Shown: piece by piece, positions 52,118 to 62,695 of the stretch | Numbering within the stretch: the stretch's first letter is position 1 | How the letters are laid out: the number at the start of each line of letters is the position of its first letter | Assembly (NCBI RefSeq): GCF_014203155.1 | Contig: NZ_JACHIK010000007.1 | Span: forward strand, 124,001 to 188,000 | Origin: Shinella fusca | Lineage (GTDB): Bacteria; Pseudomonadota; Alphaproteobacteria; Rhizobiales; Rhizobiaceae | Direction: 5' to 3' | DNA: 64,000 nt | Program-made: the position numbers and the translations under genes | The notes under the pieces: model-generated | The model's input: the letters and a program-made list of their open reading frames with translations, nothing else | Told to the model about the DNA's origin: nothing | Database searches by the model: none

Positions 52118-52188
52118 TTAACCATAATGCGGCATCGCCAAAACTGATGATTGACGAAAGGTCCTTCTGGCCGTTAACTTTTTGTTAA
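52118..52188. promoter_or_regulatory. Candidate CtrA boxes upstream of the transglutaminase-like peptidase gene
   Basis: TTAACCAT (52118-52125) matches the CtrA half-site. TTAA-N7-TTAA (52174-52177 and 52185-52188) matches the full CtrA consensus. TTGACG (52151-52156) lies 17 bases ahead of TTAACT (52174-52179), so the full box overlaps the -10 region of a plausible promoter. Confidence 0.6.
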
Positions 52189-52205
52189 CGATGAGGGGAC
52201 GTTTC

Positions 52206-52823
52206 ATGGCACGAATGACTGGTGCAAAGGCCGGGGCTGCAGCGGTGCTCGCTCTCCTCGTATCTTCTTCCTCGGCCTTCACGGCGCCGGCTTCGGCGCT
52301 TTCCATGCGGACCGGCGCGGTGACCTCGCAGCCGATCGGCCATTACGAATTCTGTCAGACCCACAAGTCCGAATGCCGCGCCGGCGTGCGCAACCTGGCG
52401 CCCGCCAAGGTCACGTCCTTCGGCTGGACGGTCGTCCGCAAGATCAACGCCAGCGTCAACCGCGACATCGCGCCGATGACCGACAAGGACCTCTACGGCA
52501 AGGACGAGTTCTGGGCCTATCCCGACAAGGCCGGCGATTGCGAGGACTTCGTGCTCCTCAAGCGCCGCAAGCTGATGCAGCAGGGCTTTGCCGCGGGCGA
52601 CCTGCTCGTCACCGTCGTGCGCAAGCCGGACGGCGAGGGCCATGCAGTCCTGACGCTGCGCACCACCGAGGGCGACTACATCCTCGACAACCTCAACAAC
52701 GAGGTGAAGCTGTGGACCGAGACGCCCTATCGCTATCTCAAGCGGCAGGCCTCGTTCAACGCCGGCCGCTGGGTATCGATCGAGAACGGCGACGCCGTCA
52801 TGGTGTCCTCGGTCGGCCAGTAG
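52206..52823 (+). CDS. Bacterial transglutaminase-like cysteine proteinase (BTLCP, peptidase C93 type)
   Basis: 205 residues from ATG 52206, with GAGGGGA at 7-base spacing. The signal peptide (~1-32, to AFTAPASA) predicts periplasmic location. The catalytic triad is visible as Cys112 in AGDCEDFVLLKRRKL, His146 in GEGHAVLTL and Asp161 in YILDNLNNEV. GHYEFCQTHKSEC is the family's N-terminal motif. In other bacteria the related LapG cleaves a surface adhesin under c-di-GMP control, but no lapD or adhesin gene is seen here. CtrA-type boxes lie upstream and a strong terminator downstream. Confidence 0.92.
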   Translation: MARMTGAKAGAAAVLALLVSSSSAFTAPASALSMRTGAVTSQPIGHYEFCQTHKSECRAGVRNLAPAKVTSFGWTVVRKINASVNRDIAPMTDKDLYGKDEFWAYPDKAGDCEDFVLLKRRKLMQQGFAAGDLLVTVVRKPDGEGHAVLTLRTTEGDYILDNLNNEVKLWTETPYRYLKRQASFNAGRWVSIENGDAVMVSSVGQ

Positions 52824-52846
52824 GCATCCGCCTATGGGAATTCCGG

Positions 52847-52875
52847 AAAGGCCGCGGATCGCTCCGCGGCCTTTT
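52847..52875 (+). terminator. Terminator after the BTLCP gene
   Basis: AAAGGCCGCGGA (52847-52858) pairs with TCCGCGGCCTTTT (52863-52875) around TCGC. The A-rich 5' side and T-rich 3' side also let it serve the convergent aldo/keto reductase gene. Confidence 0.9.
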
Positions 52876-52882
52876 GCTTTGT

Positions 52883-53881
<999 letters not shown>

Positions 53882-53999
53882 GGCGAAATCCTTCTGGAAG
53901 GCGGAAACGGGGCCGGGCGGCGGGGAAGCCGCCGTCATCCGGCAAGGCTCAATCTAGGGCTTGCCGCCTCTTCTGAAAATTGCTGCAAAAGCCAACGAC

Positions 54000-54020
54000 T
54001 TGTTCTATCTGTTCGAACAA
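54000..54020. promoter_or_regulatory. LysR-type operator overlapping the LysR start codon
   Basis: TTGTTC (54000-54005), nine bases, GAACAA (54015-54020) is a 21-bp dyad of the T-N11-A type bound by LysR proteins. Its last base is the A of the LysR ATG. It lies 119 bases from the divergent aldo/keto reductase start. Confidence 0.55.
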
Positions 54021-54910
54021 TGAACCGGACCCAGCTTTCCCAGCTCGCCGTGCTGGCCGTCGTCGCGGAAGCGCGCTCCTTCCGCAAGGCGGCCGCGGAG
54101 CTTGCCGTCGCGCCCTCGGCCGTCAGCCATGCCGTCTCGGCGCTGGAGGCGAGCCTCGGCGTGCGGCTGCTGGCCCGCACCACCCGCTCCGTCGCGCCGA
54201 CGGAGGAGGGGCGCCTGCTGCTCGACACGCTCGCGCCCGCACTTGCCGATATCGGCAATGTCATGGAGGCCTTGGCCGACCGGCAGGGCCGCCCCGCCGG
54301 GCCGCTGCGGGTCACCATGCCGCTGATCGCCGCCGAGGAGATCGTCATGCCGCGCCTCGGCGCGTTCCTTTCGGCCTATCCGGAGATCGAACTGGACCTT
54401 CGCACGGACGACCGCTTCGAGGACATCGTCGAGAAGGGCTTCGATGCGGGGCTGAGGCTTGGCGAGCATCTGGAGGCGGACATGATCGCGGCCCGGGCGA
54501 GTGGCCCGTGGCGCGGCCTCGTCGTCGGCGCGCCCGCCTATTTCGAGCGGCACGAAAAGCCCCTGCAGCCGCGCGATCTCATGCAGCACCGCTGCGTCCG
54601 CCGGCGCTTTTCCAGCGGGCGGATCTATCGCTGGGAACTGGAGAAGGACGGGCGGCAGGTGACCGTCGATGTCGACGGGCCGCTCATCGTCTCCGACCAG
54701 CGGCTGATGCGCGCCGCCGCCATCGACGGGGCGGGCCTTGCCTATGTCTTCGACCAGCGCGTTGCCGAGGACATCGCCGCCGGCCGGCTCGTGCCGGTGC
54801 TGGAGGACTGGTGCCCGGCCTTCGACGGCTTTTCGATCTACTATCCTTCGCGCCGGCAGATGCGCCCGGCGCTGCGCGCCTTCGTCGATTTCTTCCGCTA
54901 CCGGGGCTGA
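54020..54910 (+). CDS. LysR-family transcriptional regulator
   Basis: 296 residues. N-terminal winged HTH (~1-60: LAVLAVVAEARSFRKAAAELAVAPSAVSHAVSALEASLGVRLLARTTRSVAPTEEG) and a periplasmic-binding-like effector domain (~90-290). ATG 54020 has no ribosome site; the operator dyad ends on it, which suggests a leaderless or near-leaderless transcript. It is divergent from the aldo/keto reductase, its likely target, and belongs to the group that usually controls such oxidoreductases. Confidence 0.95.
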   Translation: MNRTQLSQLAVLAVVAEARSFRKAAAELAVAPSAVSHAVSALEASLGVRLLARTTRSVAPTEEGRLLLDTLAPALADIGNVMEALADRQGRPAGPLRVTMPLIAAEEIVMPRLGAFLSAYPEIELDLRTDDRFEDIVEKGFDAGLRLGEHLEADMIAARASGPWRGLVVGAPAYFERHEKPLQPRDLMQHRCVRRRFSSGRIYRWELEKDGRQVTVDVDGPLIVSDQRLMRAAAIDGAGLAYVFDQRVAEDIAAGRLVPVLEDWCPAFDGFSIYYPSRRQMRPALRAFVDFFRYRG

Positions 54911-54913
54911 GGC

Positions 54914-55357
54914 TCAGGTCGCAAGGCGGTAGCGCAGGTGCCCGTCGGTCTCCACATAGCTGTCGTAGAGCCTGCGGGCGCGTTCGTTCTTCTCGCTGAC
55001 ATGCCAGTAGATGCCGCGCCAGCCGTGGCGCCTGGAGATGGCGACGAGGTCGTCGATCAGCGCCCGCCCGACGCCCTTGCCGCGCGCTGCGCCGTCCACG
55101 AAGAGGTCTTCCAGGTAGCCCTCCGGTGCGATGTCCCAGGTGGAATCGTGATAGTGGTGGATGGCAAAGCCGAGCAGCCTGCCGTCGTCCTCGGCGACGC
55201 GCATCGAGACGCGCGAGGCGGGATCGAGGATGCGCGCCCAGGTGAAGGCCGTCACCTCCTCCGATACCTCGGTGCCGTAGAAGGCGAGATAGCCGGCCCA
55301 GAGTGTCCTCCAGGCCGCCTCGTCGGTTTCGCGTGCGTCGCGGATGAGGAGCGCCAT
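54914..55357 (-). CDS. GNAT-family N-acetyltransferase
   Basis: 147 residues. The acetyl-CoA-binding motif A reads YLEDLFVDGAARGKGVGRALIDDLVAISRRHGW, and the C-terminal ERARRLYDSYVETDGHLRYRL is typical of GNATs acting on small amines or protein N-termini. The substrate is unknown. The start is two bases past the stop of the aldo/keto reductase, so the pair forms an operon. Confidence 0.9.
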   Translation of the reverse strand: MALLIRDARETDEAAWRTLWAGYLAFYGTEVSEEVTAFTWARILDPASRVSMRVAEDDGRLLGFAIHHYHDSTWDIAPEGYLEDLFVDGAARGKGVGRALIDDLVAISRRHGWRGIYWHVSEKNERARRLYDSYVETDGHLRYRLAT

Positions 55358-55359
55358 GG

Positions 55360-56310
55360 TCACGCGCCCGCGCGGTCGAGCGCGGCCATCTGGTCGGCGG
55401 AAAGCGTCAGGGCCGCCGCCTTCGTCAGGCTGGCGAGCTGCGCAAGGCTTGTGGCGCTGGCGATGGGGGCCGTCACGGCGGGCTTGGCCATCAGCCAGGC
55501 GAGCGCGATTTCCGCCGGCGCCGCGCCCGTCTCGGCCGAAACGCTGTCGAGCGCGGCGAGGATGCGCAGGCCCTTGTCGTCGAGATAGCGGGCAACGCCG
55601 CCGCCGCGCGCCTTGCCCTCCGTATCCGCCTTGCTGCGGTACTTGCCGGAAAGGAAGCCGGAGGCGAGGCTGTAATAGGTGATGACGCCGATGTCCTCCT
55701 TGCGGCAGAGGTCCGCCAGCGGACCCTCGAAGCCCGCCCGGTCGTAGAGATTGTATTCCGGCTGCAGCGCGCCGTAGCGCGGCAGGCCCGCCCTGTCGGC
55801 GGCCTCGAAGGAGGCCTGAAGCTGGCCGGCATCGAGGTTGGAGGCGCCGAAGGCGCGCACCTTGCCCGCCTTCAAGAGGCCGGCATGGGCCTCCAGCGTC
55901 TCCTCGTAAGGCGTTTCCGGGTCCGGCCAGTGCGAGAGATAGAGGTCGATATGGTCGGTCTGGAGCCGACGCAGCGAGTTCTCCACCTCCTCGATAATCC
56001 AGGCCTTGCGCAGGTCCCGCCGCCCCTGGCCCATGTCGGAGCCGACCTTGGTGATGATCACCACCCTGTCGCGGGCGATGCCGGAACGCTTCAGCCACTT
56101 GCCGATGATCGTCTCGGATTCGCCGCCCTTGTTGCCCGGCACCCAGCGGGAATAGGCGTCCGCCGTGTCGATGGCGTTGAAACCGGCGCCGGTGAAGGCG
56201 TCGAGCAGGTCGAACGAGGTCTTCTCGTCGGCCGTCCAGCCGAACACGTTGCCGCCGAAGACGAGCGGGGCGATGGAAAGGCCGGTCTTGCCGAGGGGGC
56301 GGAGCTGCAT
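55360..56310 (-). CDS. Aldo/keto reductase
   Basis: 316 residues, YajO/Tas-like group and not closely similar to the one at 52883-53881. Barrel motifs: LVFGGNVFGWTADEKTSFDLLDAFTGAGFNAIDTADAYSRW (catalytic Asp/Tyr), VVIITKVGSDMG (Lys) and HIDLYLSHWPDPETP (His). TAPIASATSLAQLASL binds the cofactor. ATG 56310 follows GGAGGAT. Co-transcribed with the downstream GNAT gene. Confidence 0.93.
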   Translation of the reverse strand: MQLRPLGKTGLSIAPLVFGGNVFGWTADEKTSFDLLDAFTGAGFNAIDTADAYSRWVPGNKGGESETIIGKWLKRSGIARDRVVIITKVGSDMGQGRRDLRKAWIIEEVENSLRRLQTDHIDLYLSHWPDPETPYEETLEAHAGLLKAGKVRAFGASNLDAGQLQASFEAADRAGLPRYGALQPEYNLYDRAGFEGPLADLCRKEDIGVITYYSLASGFLSGKYRSKADTEGKARGGGVARYLDDKGLRILAALDSVSAETGAAPAEIALAWLMAKPAVTAPIASATSLAQLASLTKAAALTLSADQMAALDRAGA

Positions 56311-56454
56311 GGGGATCCTCCAAGGGGTTCGTGCTGAAATATTCTCTCCACATAGGGCGTTGCGCGCCCTTTGCGACGCCCGTGCGGGAATTTCGGGCGC
56401 TTGCGAGGAACGTACCTCGCCGCTAGTCTCTCGCGCAAATCAAGGAGGATCATC

Positions 56455-57441
56455 ATGTTGCGTTTCGGAATCCTGTCGACGGCCAAGATCGGCCGCGAGC
56501 TCGTCGTGCCGGCCATCCAGGATGCGGAGAACTGCGTCGTCACGGCCATCGCCAGCCGCGACCACGCCAAGGCCCGCGCCATGGCCGACCGCTTCTCCGT
56601 GCCGCATGCCTTCGGCTCCTACGAGGAGATGCTGGCCTCCGACACGATCGATGCGGTCTACATCCCGCTGCCGACCTCGCAGCATGTCGAATGGTCGATC
56701 AAGGCGGCCGATGCCGGAAAGCATGTGCTGTGCGAAAAGCCGATCGCGCTCGATGCCGGCGAGATTTCCGCGCTGATTGCGGCGCGCGACCGCAACAGGG
56801 TGCTGATCTCGGAGGCCTACATGGTCACCTACAGCCCCGTCTGGCGCAAGGTGCGCGCGCTCATCGCCGAAGGGGCGATCGGCCGGCTGCGCCATGTGCA
56901 GGGCGCCTTCACCTATTTCAACCGCGATCCCGGCAACATGCGCAACGTGCCGGCGCTCGGCGGCGGCGGCCTGCCGGATATCGGCGTCTACCCGACGATC
57001 ACCACGCGCTTCGCCACCGGCAAGGAGCCTCTCCGCGTGCAGGCGAACACCGACCGCGACCCGGACTTCGGCACGGACATCTATTCGAGCGTGCGCGCCG
57101 ATTTCGGCGATTTCGAACTGTCCTTCTACATCTCCACCCAGCTTGCCCAGCGCCAGGTCATGGTCTTCCACGGCGACAAGGGTTTCATCGAGGTCAAGTC
57201 CCCCTTCAACGCCGACCGCTACGGCGCCGAGGAGATCGAGCTGACCAACCAGAGCCACAGCGAAAGCCAGCACTTCCGCTTCCAGGACGCGCGCCAGTAC
57301 CGCCGCGAGGTCGAGGCCTTCACGCGTGCTGCGCTCGGAGAGAAGGAGGAGGTGGTGACGCTGGAAAGCTCCGCCGCCAATCAGAAGCTCATCGACGCCA
57401 TCTACCGCGCCAGCGAGAAGGACGGCTGGGAGCCGGTGTGA
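56455..57441 (+). CDS. Gfo/Idh/MocA-family oxidoreductase
   Basis: 328 residues from ATG 56455, with AAGGAGG at 6-8-base spacing. N-terminal Rossmann domain ([37 protein letters not shown]), the conserved [11 protein letters not shown] motif with the catalytic-site Lys-Pro, and a C-terminal alpha/beta substrate domain ([21 protein letters not shown]). It acts as an NAD(P)-dependent sugar, inositol or related dehydrogenase; the substrate is not predictable. It is monocistronic, followed by the palindromic repeat pair. Confidence 0.93.
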   Translation: MLRFGILSTAKIGRELVVPAIQDAENCVVTAIASRDHAKARAMADRFSVPHAFGSYEEMLASDTIDAVYIPLPTSQHVEWSIKAADAGKHVLCEKPIALDAGEISALIAARDRNRVLISEAYMVTYSPVWRKVRALIAEGAIGRLRHVQGAFTYFNRDPGNMRNVPALGGGGLPDIGVYPTITTRFATGKEPLRVQANTDRDPDFGTDIYSSVRADFGDFELSFYISTQLAQRQVMVFHGDKGFIEVKSPFNADRYGAEEIELTNQSHSESQHFRFQDARQYRREVEAFTRAALGEKEEVVTLESSAANQKLIDAIYRASEKDGWEPV

Positions 57442-57563
57442 GTGCGACGCAAAAAGGGGAGGTGATGCCTCCCCTTCGAGTTTGAAGTCCGTTCGGCTGC
57501 TTCGGTTCGAGCGTCCGCTTGGCTGCCGTTGCAGCCGTGCCGCCTTGGCTCTACCTCCATGAT

Positions 57564-57645
57564 CGTCATCCTCGGGCTTGACCCGAGGATCCACCATGCA
57601 TGCCGTGCCGGCGGGTGGATGCTCGGGTCAAGCCCGAGCATGACG
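57564..57645. repeat. Dispersed intergenic palindromic repeat, two inverted copies
   Basis: CCTCGGGCTTGACCCGAGG (in 57564-57595) and its inverted relative GCTCGGGTCAAGCCCGAGC (in 57613-57645), with matching GTCATC/GATGAC-like and GATCCACC/GGTGGAT flanks. Each unit can fold alone, and the two can pair with each other into one long hairpin. They lie between the convergent oxidoreductase and lepA genes, where they could also end transcription. Confidence 0.85.
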
Positions 57646-57691
57646 GAGGAGGGGAGGAGGAGAGGCCGCGCCGGCGTTGAGGGACGCGGCC

Positions 57692-59515
<1,824 letters not shown>

Positions 59516-59585
59516 GCGCGCCATATAGCAGCGGGGCGGATTCCCGCAAAGCGGTAAATGAAGGGTTTCCTCGCCGCAAGCGCCG

Positions 59586-60836
59586 CTATTCCGGGGCTTT
59601 CTCGCCCTCCACCAGCGCGCCGGCATTGGGCACCTGTGCGCTGCGGATCTCGAAGGTCTCGCGCGCCTCCGGCGGCACGGTTTCGCGAAGGCGCAGGCGA
59701 TGGGCGACGAAGGCCGCATAGAGGAGCGCGACCGCCATCACCGCATAGATGAAGGTCTTGTCGCCGAAGACAGGTGTCAGCGCCGTCACGGCGAGCGGCA
59801 CCAGCGTTGCGGCGGCCGACCAGGCGACGAGCAGGGTGGAGGCGAGCGGTACGAAATCGTCGGGATCCGTGCGGTCGTTGGCATGGGCGTTTGCGATGGA
59901 ATAGACGCTCTCGACGCCGCCGGCCCACAGCGCGAAGACGATCATCAGCACGGCCATGGCGCCGAAGGAGACGAAGAGCGCGGCGACCGCCGTGCCGGCG
60001 ATCAGGAGGCAGGTGCCGATCAGCACGACGCGCCGGTCCACGCGGTCCGACAGCGTGCCGAGCGGATATTGCACGAAGAGGAGGCCGAACTGCATGACGA
60101 ACATCAGCAGCGCCACGTCGGCCTGCCCGACATCGTGGGTGGCGGCATAGATCGGCGTGAAGCCCTGCACCACCATGGAAAGGCCGCCGGCGGCCAGCAC
60201 GCCGATCAGCGCCACCGGCGAATTGCGCCAGGCCATGGCGAAATCGACATTGACGCGGGCGGGCGGCGGCGGGGTCGGCAGCCGGGTGAGGCCGATCGGC
60301 AGCAGCGCGACGGTGGTGACGAAGATGGTGACGAGGGGCGCGAGGTTGCCGTCCGCCGGCATCCGGCCGAAGAGCCACGCCCCGACGCCGAGCCCGAGCA
60401 CATAGGCCATGTAGAAGAAGGACATGGCCTTGCCGCGCCAGCGGTTGTCGCTGGCATGGTTCAGCCAGCTCTGGGCGATGATGAAGTTGAAATTGCCGGC
60501 GACGCCATAGACCCCGCGCGCGAAGACCCACAGCAGCGGGTGGATGCCGAGCGCCACGAGGAAGGCGGCGATGATGACCAGCGCCAGCGAGCAGGAGAAG
60601 GCGCGCGCATGGCCGACGCGGCGGATGACGGGGCCGGCGATGACGCAGCCGACGAGCCCGCCGAAAGCGATCATCGTGACCGCCGCGCCCGGCGTCCATT
60701 CCGGCGCGCCGACGCGGGCGAGCACATAGGGCACATAGGCCAGCATGATGCCGTTGCCGATGGCGACGAGCGTCATCGAAACGACGATGGCGGTGATGGA
60801 AAAGAGCGAGGATGCCCGCTGCGTCTCGCCTGTCAT
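59586..60836 (-). CDS. MFS transporter (YcaD-like)
   Basis: 416 residues from ATG 60836, seven bases after GGGGGAGG; ATG 60842 is only one base from it. Twelve predicted helices; [43 protein letters not shown] and [21 protein letters not shown] fit the YcaD/YfkF group of drug or sugar efflux-type MFS proteins with unknown substrate. It is divergent from an XRE-cupin regulator (142 bases), which may control it. Confidence 0.9.
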   Translation of the reverse strand: MTGETQRASSLFSITAIVVSMTLVAIGNGIMLAYVPYVLARVGAPEWTPGAAVTMIAFGGLVGCVIAGPVIRRVGHARAFSCSLALVIIAAFLVALGIHPLLWVFARGVYGVAGNFNFIIAQSWLNHASDNRWRGKAMSFFYMAYVLGLGVGAWLFGRMPADGNLAPLVTIFVTTVALLPIGLTRLPTPPPPARVNVDFAMAWRNSPVALIGVLAAGGLSMVVQGFTPIYAATHDVGQADVALLMFVMQFGLLFVQYPLGTLSDRVDRRVVLIGTCLLIAGTAVAALFVSFGAMAVLMIVFALWAGGVESVYSIANAHANDRTDPDDFVPLASTLLVAWSAAATLVPLAVTALTPVFGDKTFIYAVMAVALLYAAFVAHRLRLRETVPPEARETFEIRSAQVPNAGALVEGEKAPE

Positions 60837-60968
60837 CTGCATGCCTCCCCCTCGCGCGGCGCCACCTTATCCGGCCGGGCGGTGTCGCATTGTCGCCGGA
60901 GCGGCATGGCGGAAATTTATTTTCGGTCGGCGGGGTAGCGGCGTTGACTCCATCATGAGGGATAATTA

Positions 60969-60984
60969 TTCCATGATAATGGAA
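60969..60984. promoter_or_regulatory. 16-bp inverted repeat at the XRE-cupin start, candidate autoregulatory operator
   Basis: TTCCAT (60969-60974), GATA, ATGGAA (60979-60984). The right arm contains the proposed start codon. TTGACT (60944-60949) with a 17-base spacer to TATTCC (60967-60972) would place transcription initiation close to 60979. Confidence 0.5.
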
Positions 60985-61554
60985 AATGAAACGGAACCTC
61001 TGGAAAGCGCCATCGGCGAGCGGGTGCGGATGCTGCGCACGGCGCGCGGCCAGACGCTCGACGACCTCGCCTCCGCCTCCGGCGTCAGCCGGGCGATGAT
61101 CTCGCGCATCGAGCGTGGCGAGGCGAGCCCGACGGCGCAGCTTCTGGCACGGCTCTGCACGGCGCTGGACCTGACGCTCTCGGCCTTCTTCGCCTTTTCC
61201 GGCGAGAGCGGCGATCCCTTGTCGCGGCGCGAGGCGCAGGTGCTCTGGCGCGATCCGGAAACGGGTTACCAGCGCCGCGCCGTATCGCCGCCCAACACCG
61301 CCTCGCGCGTCGACGTGGTGGAGGTGGAGTTCCCGGCCGGCGCGCGGATCGCCTATCCGCCGGAGACGGCGAAGGCGGGCATGACGCAGCACGTCTGGCT
61401 GTTCTCCGGCCTGCTGCGCCTGACGGTCGCCGGCATGGCGCACGACCTTCGCCCCGGCGACTGCCTCTATATGAGCATCACCGAAGGCCATGTCTTTGAA
61501 AATCCCGGCGACATGCCGGCCCGCTATGCCGTGGTGCTGGACCGCGGACGCTGA
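60979..61554 (+). CDS. XRE-family regulator with C-terminal cupin domain
   Basis: 191 residues from ATG 60979; in-frame ATGs at 60955 and 60973 are alternatives, and none has a clear ribosome site. HTH_3 domain at ~10-65 (IGERVRMLRTARGQTLDDLASASGVSRAMISRIERGEASPTAQLLARLCTALDLTLSAFF) and a cupin sensor domain at ~105-185 (EVEFPAGARIAYPPETAKAGMTQHVWLFSGLLRLTVAGMAHDLRPGDCLYM). Such regulators sense small metabolites. It is followed after 11 bases by a GNAT gene and is divergent from the MFS gene. Confidence 0.92.
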   Translation: MENETEPLESAIGERVRMLRTARGQTLDDLASASGVSRAMISRIERGEASPTAQLLARLCTALDLTLSAFFAFSGESGDPLSRREAQVLWRDPETGYQRRAVSPPNTASRVDVVEVEFPAGARIAYPPETAKAGMTQHVWLFSGLLRLTVAGMAHDLRPGDCLYMSITEGHVFENPGDMPARYAVVLDRGR

Positions 61555-61565
61555 ACGAGGAACCG

Positions 61566-62099
61566 ATGAGCGACATACGCCTGTTCGATACGAATGAAGC
61601 CCGCGCCCGCATCGGGGAACTGGCCGAAGTGCTTGCCGATTGCGTGACGGACGGCGCTTCCGTCGGCTTCATGGCGCCTTTCGGGCCGGCCGATGCGCTG
61701 CCCTTCTGGGAGGGCGTCGTCGCCGCGGTGGCGGAGGGCGCGGTGCTGCTCTTTGCCGCCGAGCGGGAGGGCCGCATCGTCGGCACGGTGCAGATCGGCA
61801 TGAGCCAGATGCCGAACCAACCGCACCGGGCGGATGTGAAGAAGCTGCTGGTCAGGACGGACGAGCGCGGCCGCGGCCTTGCCCGCGCGCTGATGGCGGC
61901 GGCGGAGGCCGAGGCGGCCCGGCGAGGCAAAACGGTGCTGGTGCTCGACACGGCGACCGGCAGCCCGGCCGAAAGCATCTACGGACGCCTCGGCTGGCAG
62001 CGCGTCGGCGTCATCCCGGATTATGCGCTCTACCCGGACGGGCGCTATTGCGGCACGACGCTGTTCTACAAGCGCGTCGGCGGGCAGGAAGCGCATTGA
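61566..62099 (+). CDS. GNAT-family N-acetyltransferase
   Basis: 177 residues. Acetyl-CoA motif A: ADVKKLLVRTDERGRGLARALMAAAEAEAARRGKTVLVLDTATGSPAESIYGRLGWQRVGVIPDYALYPDGRYCGTTLFYK. This extended C-terminal pattern is common in GNATs that acetylate antibiotics or amino-acid analogues, but the substrate is unproven. Twelve bases after the XRE-cupin gene, so probably co-transcribed and co-regulated with it. Confidence 0.92.
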   Translation: MSDIRLFDTNEARARIGELAEVLADCVTDGASVGFMAPFGPADALPFWEGVVAAVAEGAVLLFAAEREGRIVGTVQIGMSQMPNQPHRADVKKLLVRTDERGRGLARALMAAAEAEAARRGKTVLVLDTATGSPAESIYGRLGWQRVGVIPDYALYPDGRYCGTTLFYKRVGGQEAH

Positions 62100-62159
62100 C
62101 AGGAAAGGTCCGGTCCTGCACCCATGCGGGCCGAACGTTCGCAGCAATGACGGCCCGCC

Positions 62160-62633
62160 ATGTCCAAGACCACCCGCGCCACCCAGGCCCTTTCCAAAGC
62201 CGGCGTCTCCTTCACCGTCCATACCTATGACTACGATCCCGGCGCCGAGCGCGTCGGCCTCCAGGCAGCCGAGGCCATCGGGGAGCACCCGTCGCGCGTC
62301 CTCAAGACGCTGATGGCGGAGGTGGACGGCAAGCCGGTCTGCGTCATCGTGCCCTCCGACGAGGAGGTCAGCATGAAGAAGCTGGCGAGCGCCTTCGGCG
62401 GAAAATCGGCCAGCATGATGAAGCCGGCGGATGCCGAGCGGCTGACCGGTTTCGTTGTCGGCGGCATCAGCCCCTTCGGGCAGAAAAAACAGGTGCCGAT
62501 CGCCATCGAGGAAGCGGCGCTGGCGCACGATGCGGTCTACATGAACGGCGGCCAGCGCGGCCTTCAGGTGCGGCTTGCCCCGCGCGATGCGGCGGCGGCG
62601 CTGAAGGCGATCGTCGCGCCCGTCGTCGCCTGA
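62160..62633 (+). CDS. ybaK: YbaK/EbsC-type Cys-tRNA(Pro)/Cys-tRNA(Cys) deacylase
   Basis: 157 residues. YbaK fold of the INS superfamily: VHTYDYDPGAERVGLQAAEAIGEHPSRVLKTLMAEVDGKPVCVIVP, the catalytic Lys-containing segment VSMKKLASAFGGKSASMM, and GFVVGGISPFGQKKQVP. It hydrolyses mis-acylated Cys-tRNA-Pro in trans. It lies 60 bases after the GNAT gene with no terminator seen between them. Confidence 0.94.
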   Translation: MSKTTRATQALSKAGVSFTVHTYDYDPGAERVGLQAAEAIGEHPSRVLKTLMAEVDGKPVCVIVPSDEEVSMKKLASAFGGKSASMMKPADAERLTGFVVGGISPFGQKKQVPIAIEEAALAHDAVYMNGGQRGLQVRLAPRDAAAALKAIVAPVVA

Positions 62634-62695
62634 CCTTCTCTTCGCCCGTCCGGCGCACTACGTTTCCCGCATCGATTTTCAGAAAGCAGGCTGTC

